Shown: positions 11,315 to 24,803 of the stretch, piece by piece
Layout: each line of letters starts with the position of its first letter
Position numbering within the stretch: the stretch's first letter is position 1
NCBI GenBank assembly: GCA_002778195.1
Contig: PCDI01000003.1
Coordinates: forward strand, 3,431,913 to 3,495,912
Reading direction: 5' to 3'
Length of the DNA: 64,000 bases
From: Raffaelea ambrosiae
Lineage: Eukaryota > Ascomycota > Sordariomycetes > Ophiostomatales > Ophiostomataceae
Notes under the pieces: generated by a model
Told to the model about the DNA's origin: nothing
Database searches by the model: none
What the model saw: only the letters and a program-made list of their open reading frames with translations
Position numbers and translations under genes: made by a program

Positions 11315-14300
11315 GGTCGGTGATACGGAAACCGGCGAGGAAGAAGAGAACCGTGCCTCCTGGCGATCTCCGTCGGTTGGGCGAGGAAGTCGTCTCGCGT
11401 GTCTCGTGTGTTTTGAGCGGTTTGCGCGGTTTGTGGTTTGCGTGGTTTGCGTGATTGTGCTGCGACGCGTCCTTTGATCGTCTATGGCAGGTAGCCAAAA
11501 AAGAAAAACCAAAAAACAAAGAAAACCAAAAAACACCAAAAAAACCCCACCAGTTAATAATACCAAAATTTGGCTCGGGAGGGATGTTCACCTGTAGAGT
11601 TGAGAGACGGGAAGGCAAGAGCGAAAATGTCTCTTGTTCTTTCCCCCTCCACCATTGTGGCGGTGACGTCTTTCTTTCGGGGAAGGCACGGCCTGGCGGA
11701 GGGGTTACTGGCATTGCGATAGGCGCAGGGGCGCCTGCCTGTTTACGGTGCAACTACATGGTAATCTCCCCTCACAATGGGGATTGTTCCCTATTTTTTA
11801 TTCGACTTCTAAATGGATTATTCTTTAGTGACAGGGTATTTTGCAGCCATCTGCTCCATAGCGTCGTAGCTGTCCTGCCAATATTTGCCATGGCGAAAAG
11901 ATACGATCATCCTTCCCGGTCCTCCTATTGATTTCTCTTTCCGCAAGACGCGATTGGCGCCCGTGCAAGAAGGCGCAGCACCTTCCCTGAAAATCCACCG
12001 TGGTGTGTCTTACAGAGACTCTGTAACAGCCATAGGCCGCAGACGTGGAAAAGCGACATTGCCCAACGGCTTTGCTCTACTTGATTTCCGTAGCATGTCG
12101 TCTTTGCTGTTGTGGTCCTTGTCTTTCTCATAGTCAAATAATGATGCCACTAAAGCGACTCCCTTGATCACCCTTCATACGTCTTCAAACCCTATTCCAT
12201 CACGCCTTCCCAGTTCTATGGCTTCCCTACCTATCAGGTGGCCACAACAGCCCCATCGAGCTCGACCTATGATAGATACGCCGTAGATGCATCTGACATA
12301 TATCTCGCATGCAGACCAAGTCGGTTTTCGGCGAGGAACAAGAGCTGAGCAGGAATGTGCAGAACGTGCTGCAGTGAGCACCGCACTGTGCCCATTGGCA
12401 CTGGGCAGATCGGAATATTTGGGGGCGCAAAAAAAGAAATATAGAATATGTCGATCCAGGGCGCACATGTCATGACAGGCAAGTCGACGGCGCACTTTTT
12501 CTTGTACACAGGCAGACAGCACTCGAGAACGAACGAGAAAACTGCGGCCAATCCCCATGGCAAGACAGAGACTAACTGCGGTGTACTACTATGTATGTAG
12601 TTATGGAGCGAGGAGCCGACCCAAGATAGCGCTAGTGGAGAATCGTGCCTGGGAAAGAACGGAAGATCAGCAGGCAGTTCGCAATATCGGGGCTTTTTGG
12701 AGGGCGGGAAGTCAGCATTTTCTTTTGTCAAAGAGAAATACTATGTACGAACACTATTCTGCACCACCCATGAGCTGGCTGACACAGTGGCCACACTGTC
12801 TAACACGGTGTTAACACCATCGGCGGATGGGCTTTCCAACCCACTTGTCCATCCATGGCTCCCTTCCCTGTCCACCATGGCTGCCACGCCTGCCACGCCT
12901 GCCATGCTTTTGCCATGGCCCTCCCTTGCCAGGCAAGCCTCATGCAGCATGCCGCCAGGCCCCATGCAGGCAGCTAGTTGCAGCAAAAGACCGGAAACCA
13001 GAGGAGGGCAATCACAAAGAGAAAAGCCACCCCCAGAAGGCAAAAAGAAAAAAAAGGTGTGGGTGGGTGGACAAACGAAAGCCCAGGTTTTCGCTTGCAG
13101 GGGGACCCAGTTTACCCAGTCCGGGTCCAGCTCCTACTATGCACGAAGTGTGCCCCAGTTCTTCCCAGGCTCTCTTCTCCCCTCCTTCCGTGCACAGAGC
13201 GCCAGTGCAACGCTCGCAGCAGGACGAGGGCCCGTGTTGTGTGTCTGGGTGTGGGGAATGGGACTAGGGGATATTACTTGTAGGACATTTTAAGTGGGAT
13301 GGAAGGAATGTCGTCTTTTGGGTTATCGTGGATAAGAGAGGGGAGAGAGACGGCCAACCAAAGACCGGCGTACTCCGTACGTACATACTAGTAAAGTAGT
13401 AGACAGCCAGCCGGCAGAACAAAAGGCGGCGAATGGCGTGGGTAGGGCCTGAAGTCGGAGGCACAAATCGTATGATCCCTGCAGGTCCATCACAGCATAG
13501 TGCCAAACCGCACCTGAAAAAAAAGGAAACCGAAGGGGGGGAAGGGCTAACGTGTGGAGGGAGCAGATGAGATGAAGCAATGGAAATGAATGAACAGAAA
13601 GCCCCAAGATGTTCACATGACAGCACGATGGGACAGTGAGACAGCACGAGAAGTCTCAACATTCAAGTCAAGAACGTTGAGACAATGGTGGAACTCGAAA
13701 GCAAAAGAATCCAAATTTTTATACGATCTCATTATCTATTCACTTGACATCTCCGCCCCCAAAGAAGCAAGCAAAAATCCATTGGCACTAGGAATGAGGG
13801 AATGGAACGATACCATGTTATGTAGTAGCCAAGTAGTAGCTAACTACTTTGTAACTACCATGTACTTTGTATGAAAGACCAAAGAAGACAAAGTCGTTTG
13901 CGAAACTCCGACCCTTACCTAAAGCGACCGTGGCTCTTGTCAGCTTGACAATGCACAGACACAGCCCAAGTTAAGACGCTGAAAGAAAACAACCATCCAT
14001 AAGCGGCGCAAAGATGACAGAAACAAGGCCAAGAAAAGGGAGACCGGAATCAAACCCAGGAGATGAGACTGCTGGAGATGATCAGCCCAAGAGATCAACC
14101 CCCAGGATGGGGGCAGAACAGGTTTGATGTGGTGTCTCAGGACCAGCAAAAGAAAAAAAAAAAGGATCGGTATTTGCCATTAGCGAGAGAGCCCTTCGGC
14201 GTGTAGACTCGAACTAGAAAGATACATGCAAGATTATTCTATGCGGTGGAATAGACAATCAAGATGGAACCATAAAAGCATTGTAAGAATCGTAAGGTTC

Positions 14301-17300
14301 CATGTTTAGTTGCCTGAATCTTCTTGCCACAGGAGACCGCACCAAGAACAGTCCAGAAGAAAGCGCCAGCCGAAGCGCCAACAAATAACCAAAACCCAAC
14401 CGCACCCTGACATGGTCCTAGCGGTGAAAACATGGGAAATTCCCATGGGGGTTTTTTTTTTGGTTTCTGTTTTGCGGGTTGTGCGGAAATTTAGCATGGC
14501 CTCTGGGTAAGGGCATGTGATGGGTCGTGGGTTTCCATGCCACTGCAATGGGATACACATTGTAAGTAGTTACTATGTAGTTTTTTTTGTAAGTGTGAGG
14601 CGACATGAGTCGTTCATTCTCACATGGTAGATTCCATCCTTCAATCAAACACTCCCTTCTGGCTGCTCTTATTTCATTTTAATTTATCCCTTTCTCAAAC
14701 TTCACGTGCAAGAAAACACATTTCAGTGAAAAGAAAAAATTCATAGAAAAATCGGCAGCAAGAAAAACCCAGTTTGGTCACGTACAGCTCCAAGTGTGCA
14801 GCCATGTAACAGAAACAGAAGACCGGTCGGTCAGAATCAGGCCAGTTTGGGGGGCCGGTTTATTGGGCCGCATTGTGTGCGGTAAGATTGAAGGGGAAAA
14901 GAGGATACTTGCACTGGGGTTCTTTAAGTTCCTCGGGCTTCTCGAGGTTCTTCGGTTCGTAGGTTCTTCGGTTCTTGGGGTTCTGTTTGGACCCATTCCA
15001 AGCTGTCGTAGTACTAAGATACTGGTCCCCTCCGCACACCGCATCTGACCAACTTTGCCCATGTTATGTACAAGCATGGTGTAACTACACATCAGTATCT
15101 TGCTACCACCAACTACGTACTTCCTCTTCGATTCCTTCGCCATTCCTTAATCAGTACTTCCCGACGTGCCCCCTACTTCCAACTCGTCTACTTCTGTGTT
15201 CAGCTGGCTTCCGTCCCTGGGATTGCCTCTTTCGGCCACGCCTCGACCCAGATTGGCCTCAGATTAGCAAACAGATCGCCTGTTCAGTGCGTCCAAGCTC
15301 GTGTTGTCCGTCCCTCCTCTCCGCCCTTTTACGGGGTTGCTGTTCCTCTTGCGCACCATGCGATAGCTAGTCAATGCACAACAGCTGGTTGCCTTACTCG
15401 TATTTTCCTCTTGATCGGTTTCTCGAACCGTGTCGGTCTGTCTGTCTGTCGGTCTGTCGGTCTGTCTGTGTTTTCTTTTCTTTCTTTCTTTCTTTTTTTT
15501 TTTCGCGTGCGTCAATGTCGTCTTTCGTTTTCCCCTTTCCCATGAACGGGACCCCTGAGATGTGCTGGATCAAGATGCGAATCTCTTATCTACGCGATCT
15601 CTTAGATAACCACAGTGCTCCGTTGAAAAGATGCTTCACATCCCTTCAACGGTGAACCCGTTCTGGTACCCAGACCAACCCAGCAAGGCATAACAGAGCA
15701 CCCAGTAAGGCCATGCTTATTGACGTGCGGTCCAGCAGTGTCATGTTGGATGTTGGGAGACAAGACGCAGAAAACTAAATGGAAGAGCCAACAACAGCGG
15801 AACCTAAAAAAGACAAACACAAACGGAGAAGCCGAACATGGACGGCCCTGGCGTTATTCATAGCTTCGATGTTCAGCTCAAGATGCACTACTCCCTTGTG
15901 TGAGTCCTCGTGTGAGTCCTCGTGTGAGTCCTCGTGTGAGTCCTCGTGTGAATCTCGTTCTGCCCACGATTTTGGGTCTGAAGGCGGCATGCCAGCAGCT
16001 CACAGACGGCATTCTCCATTTCGTGGACAGGGGCCACCAGAGCAAGATACGACGTGAAATAACACTGTATGACTGGCCCAGATATACACGCCTTTGAGAC
16101 TCGCGTCTGCAGATCGTCCGCACGTCCCACTTTTTTTATTCTATTCTATTCTATTATTTTATTTTATTTTTTGTTCTGCCCTTGGAGGCAACGCCGGTGT
16201 CCGGTCATTGGCCCAACGTCCCCATCGTCGCCATCGGCGTCGTACGTTTTTTTTTTTTTTTTTTTTTTTTTGTTTGTTTTTGGCACTCTCTTTCTCTTTT
16301 TCTCTTTTTCTCTCTTTTTTTCCCGCTGTTCTTCCCCCGTCTCCCTCTGCCCTCGGCCCCCTTGTGTCTCGTGTGTGCGGACTGTTCCGCGAGTACGAAT
16401 ACCTATCGGTCAGTTCTGCCAGTAGTTCCGTCAGTACCGCCCGTTCTGGACAGAGGTACATTTTTTACGGCAGTCTCCTGCACTGTACTTGTGCCTCAGT
16501 GACTTGCATCTACTACTTTCCGACGGTAGTTCGGTTTTTTGGTTTTCCGTTCCCTTCGCTCTCCCCGTGCCCACATGCATGATGCATCTTGCCCTCCCCG
16601 GCCATGGGCAAATTTTCTCCCCATCGCATTGCTGCTCTCTTCACACCATGTCAGATAATGTACGGAGTACGGCGAGTATTACTGTGCCTGCCCCAACACG
16701 GACAGGAGGGGGGGGAGGAGGGGGGCAGGAATCGCAATCGAGATTCTAGCTGTGGTGGCCCTTGTCAATCTGCCCTCCCGCTCGCCTGTTTCATGTACTG
16801 GCCAAGTAGCCAGTACCGTCTGGGCTTAGGCCCAATAATCCACGTTTTGCCCACACGGCGAGATGCCACTTTCACCATCCGCCCCTAGCTTGGGATTTTC
16901 CATTTCCTTATTATTCTTATTTTTCTACACTTTTTTCTTGCCCCTTCTACAGTCCCCTCGCCCTACGGTCTTTTGCCTACATGGTCCTACGGCGGCCCAT
17001 ACCACAGGTTTCCCAGCTTTGTGTGATATGCCTTTTTCTACTAGATTCGTATAATTGCCAGTACTGTTTACATGGGCCGTACTAAATACATAGCCGATAC
17101 AAGCAAAACGCCTTGCTTGGCTAGCAACCCGAAGCACCGGATTTGGCCGTGAGGGTGCACTTGTGGAAGCATCGTATCCATGGCTTGTACATAGTAGCAA
17201 TGGGGAGATCGAGAGACTGGCAGAACGGCAGCCCGAGCTCGAGCATATTTCTGCATCTGCTTGCCAGACAACGTTGTCTGCCATCTGCTCCCAGTACGAG

Positions 17301-20300
17301 TCCTGGAGCTTCCGCCCTTCGCTTGCCCGCCCCTCTTTGCCTCTTCCGCTCAGGCTAAGGAGGCCATCTGCCATGCCTGCACCGCTAATAATGCGCGTAT
17401 CGCAGTAGCCCGGCTGCTAGAACAAAGGAAGGACCAAGCGTGTGCCAGAGGCAAGCCTGAACCAGTGTGCGCCAGCGTGCCAGGGTGCCCACCTTAGACC
17501 AGAGCCCGCAACAGAGATTGCGCCTGGGTCTGCCTGGGTCCATGCTTCTTTCCCATGTCTTTCGCCGGTAGGAGCATGCTCGTTCTTGTCACTCATATCT
17601 CGCAATTTTCGACCACTATCGTGCTCTGGCCTATCACTGCTCCGAATTCGCCCCGTCTTGTGTGCCAGACCTCAGCTTTGCCTGCCCTCTCGGGTGGGTA
17701 ACGCATAGCTTATTTGCTCTCTTCTGACTTGCTGTCGTACTTGCTTCTTTGTTAGCCGGGTCTTCTGGTCTTCTGGCTTCCTGGGCCCCCCTGGCATTTC
17801 TGGGTCTTCCTCTGAACAATTTTTTTTCTGGGTCTTTCGTCTTTGTCTTCGGTCTGCTTTTCCTTTTTGCTCTGGTTTTCGGTATCATGGCCTGGCACTG
17901 TCTTTGCTTTTTTTTAAGGTTTTTTTTTTCCGGTGCTGTTTCATACTGCTTTGTGCTGTTCTCCTCGGCCTCTTTCACTAGCATGGGAGTCCTCTTACAC
18001 ACGTAGCGAGATAAGTAACTACGAGTAGATATCCTGATAGCTCCCAGTTCCGCACGTCACTTCCCCTACTCGTACTTCTCTATGTTTTCGCCCCTCCCGT
18101 TGAGGATTCCTAGTTCATTGCCACACCACGCTTTAGGTTCCGATTTGATGACAAGCCCTGCCGTCTTAGTAGCACCCCTGGCTGGCGGCCTTGCCCCTCA
18201 TTCGCTCCTTCCCTAGACAGCTACAACGGACCACGCCGCCACACAAGGAAAGGGCGATTGACAAAATAACCAATACAGAAGAGAATTAGGAAGCACCAAG
18301 AAAAAGAACGAAGCAGAGGAAAGTAAGGACAAAACATAGCAAACGAAAAGAAAAAAGAAGGGCAACGAGCCTGAACTGCTCTGAGCAGCACCAGCAAGAC
18401 AACGCCCGACGAACTCCCCGACCGCCTTCCGCCTCGCCGAGCACCTACGTGCCGAGGACTGCGCCGGCCCAGGGATCTTTCCTCTCTTGTCGTCTGCCCG
18501 TCCACCCTGCACCTGCCTGCACCTGCCTGCACCACCGCACTTAGTTACCGTGCACTTGCCTGCACCTGCCGCACCTTCTCGCGGGCGCTCTCCCCGGCTC
18601 CTTACCTAATCCCTGCTTCCTCCTGCGAGTGTCCTATTTCGTCCAAATTTCGTGCTCCTCACATTCTTCCTCTCTCTTTTTTTTAATTTCATTTTTATTA
18701 TTTTAATTCCTCGCAAAATCCTAGAATTCTTCGACAGAATTCCTTCTTTACGAGCGTGTGACGCTGTTCCGCCTAGCTACAGCCACACCGTCAAGACCAC
18801 CCACCGGCTTCAGAGTCTCTCTCTCCTAGCCTCTCACTGCCCTGTGCTCTGCCCAGCACTGACCACCACCTGGACTGCCCGCCTAACTCCATCCCCTGCC
18901 GACAGCTGACCCGGGTCCTGCCCGACTTCCCCTTCTGCTTCTGAAAACCGGATCTCGTACCGTCTTCTGGCTCGCCTCCATCTTGTCAGTCTTTGCCAGG
19001 ACCAATACTACGTGCTACTTCCCGTCTGCTGCTCGACATACCCCCCTGTCTTCTTCTTGACTCCGTCCCCTCCCCCATCTCCAATCAACTGCTCAATTGG
19101 CTTTTTACTGGGTCGAAATTCCGCTGCTCTCGTTCGTGCCTTTTCAGGCCCTTCTTTTCTCTCTTCTCTTTTCCTCTTCTTTTTCTCTTCTCTTTTCCAG
19201 GTTTCCCCAAATGCTGCTTTTCGTTTGGCTTTGTTGATTTCTGTTCTTCTGGTTCCCTTCGTTTGGTTCTCGTCCGTTCTCGTCCCTTGACCCTCCTCTT
19301 GTCGACTGTTCTCCTCGGATCGCTCTCCTTGATCGTCTTCCTCGCTTCTCGTCTCTGCTTCTCGCCCAACCCCCCTCTCTAATTGCCTCGCACTCATCCC
19401 GGCTGTCTCTTCTTCCACTCCTCTTTTGTTCTCGGCTTCTCCGTGCTGCTGTTTGCGCTCACCACTCGCTGCCATAACCACCTCCCTGCTACGCCTAAGC
19501 CTGCGCAGTCCTCGACGTCCAGGACTGTCCCTTCTTCTGCTAGCCGTCCCCTTCACGATCCTGCACTGGTGGCGTGTTTTCCCTCCCACCTCGCATTGAT
19601 ACGCAATTCGTCGCCGCACACGCAGGACAGCTCGAGCAGAACAGCACAGGCAGCGGCCGCATTCGACGCAGCGCATTCTCGCAGCACACACAGGACCAGC
19701 CAGCTGTGTCGTCCATTGCGATTGGAGACGCCTTGCGCAGCTCGCCCTCTGCTGCTATATATACGCACATACTTATATACGTGCTGCAACTGGCTGTAAG
19801 TATCTCGCATGCTACGCTTGCCCTGTGCGCTTGGCACCCCATCTTCCTTTCCTCTTCCGTCCCGGCTTGTCCCCTCCCATTGCGACCGTTTCTTCACGGG
19901 ACTTGTCGCGCGTCTCTTCTCTCTCCCTCCCTCCCTGACTACCTCCACTCTCCCCTGCTTTCTTTTCTCTTCATTTCTTCCGTTCGCCAAACCTTTTTTT
20001 TTTCTACTCTCTCGCTTCTTCCTGCCCTCCACCTTTCCACCACCCGATTCGTCTCCATCGCGATCTCGCACGCTGCCCCATACCCACCACCGATCCTGCT
20101 GTATTTCTGCGACAGCTTTGCCTGGTCTTACCGCCTTCGTCTTGCTCATCCGACACGCGCTATTGACACTCTGACAGCTTGCTATTCGCTGCTGACCGCA
20201 TATTCTCCCCGCTCTCGTGTGGTTCTCTCTGCCCACGCACTCAACGCCTTTTTCGCCGCGCCGACCACGCCTTCTGCTCTAAGCTCTCGTCTCTTCCGCC

Positions 20301-20889
20301 TTTACACGTCCTCGCCCGTACGCCTATTTTTTTATTTTATTTTATACTTTTACTTTTATTTTTATTTTTATTTTTTTTCAAACTTTCTCACACGACCGCC
20401 CGTTTCTCTTCTCAGCGTCCTTTTCCTCAGATTGCGCCCTCGCTCGCTCTGCCCCTCGTTCGCTTTTCGCCTCGATTTGATCTCCGGCTCGCTGCCCGAC
20501 GTCCCTGGGGGTTAACTATTTTCTCGAAGTATCACTTTTTTGTCCCGCCTACCACGTGGCCCTCAATCGCCACTGCGCATCTGAGCAGAGAAGCCTGTCT
20601 CTGATCGCACCTGACTTCGAACGCTGAGCACAGTCCACTGCTCGCACGCTGCCCTTTTCTCGTCCCAACGGCTGCCCGCTTCTGCGACGCCATCCGACTT
20701 TGGTAGCCGCTTGATCACTGCCCTTGTTGCATAACAACACACCCGACAACCCGGACAAGCTCCCCACGACGGTGCCCACAGAGGTTGCTTGCCTCTTCAT
20801 AGTCGTCAACATTCTTTAATCCCCTCTCTCGCGCCTTCTGGGCCACATAGCAAAAATTCGTCGCCGAAAGAAATCGTGAAATCGCGCTG
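11315..20889. other. 9.6-kb intergenic region without a supportable gene
   Basis: No frame here has recognisable domain content, and none assembles into a phase-consistent multi-exon protein. The region is a patchwork of A-rich, T-rich and C/T-rich stretches with simple repeats: TCTG units near 15430-15470, a 12-bp array at 15895-15954, ATTCT/ATTTT runs near 16138-16170, a T run at 16247-16271, CCTGCA units near 18508-18565, and TTTTA-like runs near 20330-20380. From about 18540 the top strand is pyrimidine-rich up to the SAM/HMG gene and is probably its promoter and long leader. Noncoding transcripts are possible but cannot be seen from sequence. Confidence 0.6.
15895..15954. repeat. 12-bp tandem repeat (CTCGTGTGAGTC)
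   Basis: About five head-to-tail 12-bp units, the first and last slightly diverged, lie in the large gene-free region. A 12-bp period keeps every frame open, so the array creates short repetitive frames on both strands. I see no flanking coding signal. Confidence 0.9.
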
Positions 20890-23612
20890 ATGGCGCGAAA
20901 ACTGATCGAGGTGCTCCAGGAGCTGGGGCTCTCTCAGTATCTCGATGCCTTTATAGACCAAGGCTTCGATACCTGGGAGACCATCCTGGACATCACCGAG
21001 TCGGATCTGTGCGTTTGGCCCCTCTCCTTCGTCCCGTGCTCTCTCTCTCTCTCTTTCTTTCTCCCTCTCTCTTGAGCCATGCCTCCTTTAGCTTTGATCC
21101 ATGGCTAACCTGGGTTTACCTGTAGCGACTCCCTCGGTGTCAAACTCGGCCACCGTAGAGTAAGAATACGCCCCCAACCCTTGTTCCTCTCGCTATCCCA
21201 CACCTCGTGACGAACGTCTTGCGAACCACCGGCCAGCCTTGCGGACGGATTTATCACGCCATGGTCAAACCTTGCATACAAAATCTCCTTTTCAACCACC
21301 TCCCCGTCCGATTTGGCGACAAGCGTCTTGGTTTCTGTGCTAATACTGCTCCTTCCCTTTCTCTAGAAACTCCAACGACGAATTGCCAAATTTCGCGGCG
21401 TCGCCCCGGATGTCGCCCTCATTTCGCCCACTCGCCCGACTGCCGATGACGGATCTCGCTCCGAGTCCTCGTCTGCCAAGCAGGAGACGGCCAGCTATAA
21501 CCTTGACAGCCGTGGCGCCGTGCCCGGTGTCCTGGCGAAGCGCAAGTACCGCAGGCACCCGAAGGTGAGTCGACCTAGCACCATACCTAGCCGCGCCGTG
21601 CTTCACTCAGCAAGGGAACCAGTTCATATACTCAGGCGAGACACTGACCCAAGATACTCTTTTTAGCCCGATGAATGTGCTCCGGATCGTCCTCCGTCAG
21701 CCTATGTGCTCTTTTCGAACAGTATGTCTCAACTTTTTCAGCAAATCGGCATTGGTGATCTGACGATCTCGGACAATTTCGTGTGACCTTTTACCATAAG
21801 CCACTAAGCAAAGTGCTGACACCCAAACTCAGAAATGCGCGAAGATCTCAAGGGACGGAATCTGTCATTTACCGAGATCGCCAAGCTCGTTGGCGAGAAT
21901 TGGCAGAGTCTGACCCCGGCCGAGCGCGAGCCCTTCGAGACACAAGCCCAGGCGGCGAAAGACAAGTACAACCACGACCTGGCCGAGTACAAGAAGACTC
22001 CAGAGTACAAGAAGTACATGCTGTACCTGCAAGACTTCAAGGCGAAGCATTCAAACCAGGCGCAAGGTGTGTCATATTTCTACCCCTCCACCGGTATGCT
22101 ATGCCCATTATTTTCTTGCATCGACGAATCATGATTTGTTGTTTCTGTTCAACTGTCCGTCCACAAGCAACCCGGGAGAAATAACGGCAAGACAGCGTAT
22201 CGCAGTCTGCTTGGAAGCATGCTAACTGTCTCTTTTTTTTCGGCTCTCTAGACAAGGATGCCTTCAAGCGCATCAAGTTGGCCGATTTCGGGGGTTCGTC
22301 GTCTCAATCTACACCGGGTACAAGTGCAGGGTCTTCGCAGACCCCCTCAGATCACAATCGCGCCAGAAGCGCAACCGAAAGCGGCTCAGGAAGCGGGAAC
22401 GAGAGCAACGACCACGAGTCGTCCCATCCGCCTCCGAATCGTGAACGCCGTGTTGGGTCGACCGTGTCCAACTCGGATTCACATTATTCCTCTGACTCGT
22501 CGACGCCTGGTCCGACAAATGCTTCATTTGACGGTGCTCTGCATTCGCCGACTCTTAATCATTCGTCCGACAGTCTTGCAGAACGGTCGCCTCCGCACAT
22601 GAGTGTCAGCCCCAGAGATGGTGTGCCGGACAACACAACTCGCCGCAGCTCGACCTGGGTTTCGGATGGTTCACACCGCTCGCAGGCCGGCGCGGGAGAC
22701 AACAGCACTAGTGGTGGTGGAGGGGGAGGCAGCAGCACCGGGGGCAGTGGCGGTGGCGGTGGCGGCGGCGGCGGCGGCGGCGGTGTGAGCCTGCCGTCGC
22801 TTTCGGATATGTTTGATGACAGACGGCTGGTTCCGAATGGCTTGCCGCATACGTCTCAAATTGATACAAGCGGTGGATATGCGAATGGTGGAGCTGGTGG
22901 GCATGGCGGCGGGCCGACATCAACCAGTCCCGGTGGTGCGGGAAATGGCACCGGGGACTCGCGATATCCGCCTGGTGCTGGTGGTGGCGCAGGATCGGCA
23001 TCCACATATGGCGGCAACTATGCGAGGACACCCATGGAAGGGTCTCTGCCCATCCATGCCCTGCTGTCTGGCAAGCCGGTGGGGCCGTCTCCCTCGCAGT
23101 CGCCCGTGTCTCTCCACCAGCGCCACCCATCACAGTCCTCGACGCCGTCTTCGCTCCACCCAGCGTCGACAAGTGCCATCTCCCCCGACCGGAAGCTCTC
23201 GCCGCCTTCTCGCCCTCTCCCGCCGGCGTCGTTTGATCGCCAACCTTTGTACGGCAAAGAGCGTTCAACCGGTAGCATCTTGCAGCAGAATGGGGGCGGT
23301 CAGTACTTATTTCACTCTCAGTCTTGACACCACCCTCGCCTTTTTTCTTTGCCTTCCTCAGAATTCTCTTTACCAAAAACACGCAACCCACTTTCTTGTC
23401 AGCTCTAGTGTTGTTCAGACCGGCCACTGACAAACAAAGGCTATTCCTCCAGCGCACTACCGGCCGGCCGAGATTACAGACAATTGAAGCCGACAGGGTC
23501 GCCGCCGTGTGCCGTCGTGGCTGCCGCGGCGCCGTCTACGGCCAGCAAGCTTGGTCTGGATGGCATGAGCGCGCTGTTGGAAGCAGGCCAGATTGTCGAC
23601 CGTCGTGCTTGA
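20890..23612 (+). CDS. SAM-domain and HMG-box protein, probable transcription factor
   Basis: Seven exons in consistent phase (20890-21008, 21126-21159, 21367-21564, 21667-21721, 21833-22066, 22252-23298, 23440-23612) encode 619 residues. Residues 1 to about 65 form a SAM domain (LIEVLQELGLSQYLDAF, LGVKLGHRRKLQRRI). Residues about 118-197 are an HMG box starting at PDECAPDRPPSAYVLFSN, with FTEIAKLVGENWQSLTPAER and KYNHDLAEYKKTPEY. The rest is a Ser/Gly/Pro-rich disordered tail, including long Gly runs, ending in a short ordered-looking motif, GMSALLEAGQIVDRR. HMG boxes bind and bend DNA, and SAM domains mediate protein contacts, so a nuclear regulator is likely. The SAM plus HMG combination occurs in fungal proteins of mostly unknown role. 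The last intron is supported by phase and by the C-terminal motif. Confidence 0.85.
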
Positions 23613-24803
23613 TGAGTGAGCGCTGTCAGGCGACATTAGCCATTGCTTGAGTTTTTGTTTTCTCGATTTGGGGGCTTCTGGAGTCAATGCCGCCACCACA
23701 ACACACTTTCTCCGTCCTCTCTCCGATGCGATTCTTTGACGATTTTACTTTACGACGTTCTGCAAGCCTGCATTGTTTATTTGGTTGTTACTGCCCTTTT
23801 TCACCGCTATTTATCAAACCCTAGCATATTCCTTATTCCTCATCCCCCTTTGTGCAGTTGATTCCCGCACCACCCTGTTGTGTTTTTCATGTTATCAAAA
23901 TTTCGGGGGCATTGGTAGTGTTCTTGTTCATGTTGTTTTGCTGTTTCATGCCCGGAAATTGTATATGGAGGGGTGGGGTCTCTTTTATTTTTTATTTTTT
24001 TACCAGGAAAGTCGATTTTTCTGTGCCTATTTTTTGGTCTTTTTTTCGGTTGGATCTCTCCTTTTGGATCTGACTTGTTTTTTTCAGGCGACATTTTGGG
24101 GGTAAAAATATTTTCACCTGGGCAACCTTGGAAACTGAACTGGATTACTGGATACCCTCCTATTTACTTTTTTTTAAGTTATATTCATATTGGTGTGGAC
24201 TCTTGTCACTGTCAAGAGCCGGACACGGCCATGCACGCAATAGAGCAAGGGCAGAGAGGTTATATGTGTGCATGTTGGTCGGGGTCGCAAAAGGATGGAA
24301 GGGGGTGGTCAAATCTCCCTCAAGATGGAGACGAGGCTGTCAATCGGGACAGAGCATATAGTTATAGGCTTCTTTTATTCATACAATTCAGACACTACTT
24401 GGGTTGGGTACATGCAAAGAAGTTTTTGGTATCTTTTTCGTTGGGTTTTGGGGGAAAAAAACATGAATAAAAAGGAAGGTTTGGGCTTTTGGTTATATTT
24501 CCGATATGGAACTTGGCTTTCTTTTTGTTCAGACATAATATCATATTAACCAGGGAAGATGAGCAAATGATGCATGGTACACAACTTAAGAACATGTGCG
24601 TGGTGCGTGGCCATGCCCACGAAATGAGGGAAACGATGCAGCAAAAGGCCATGAAAAAACAGAAGACGCAAACACACGAACCCCCCCCCAAAAAAAGAAA
24701 AACAAAGCAAAGCAGAAACGACAAGAGCATATTTCGTCGTTGTTTACACATATTCATACTCTCTTTTCTCTCTCAAAAAGAAGTCCCACTTCTTTTCTAT
24801 CCA
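23613..24803. other. Convergent spacer, no gene
   Basis: The SAM/HMG gene and the condensin gene both end into this T-rich stretch, so it should hold both 3' UTRs and terminators. The open frames present are hydrophobic T-rich artefacts. I see no RNA gene or large repeat. Confidence 0.6.

Noticed and set aside
14035..14110. Possible tRNA on the minus strand: GGTTTGATTCC resembles a B box and a T run follows
   Set aside because: The T stem pairs poorly, there is no matching acceptor stem and no convincing A box.
18993..20515. Several overlapping 90-310 codon plus-strand frames before the SAM/HMG gene
   Set aside because: All are Ser/Phe/Leu/Pro-rich translations of C/T-rich DNA in different frames, with no domain and no splice-consistent extension.
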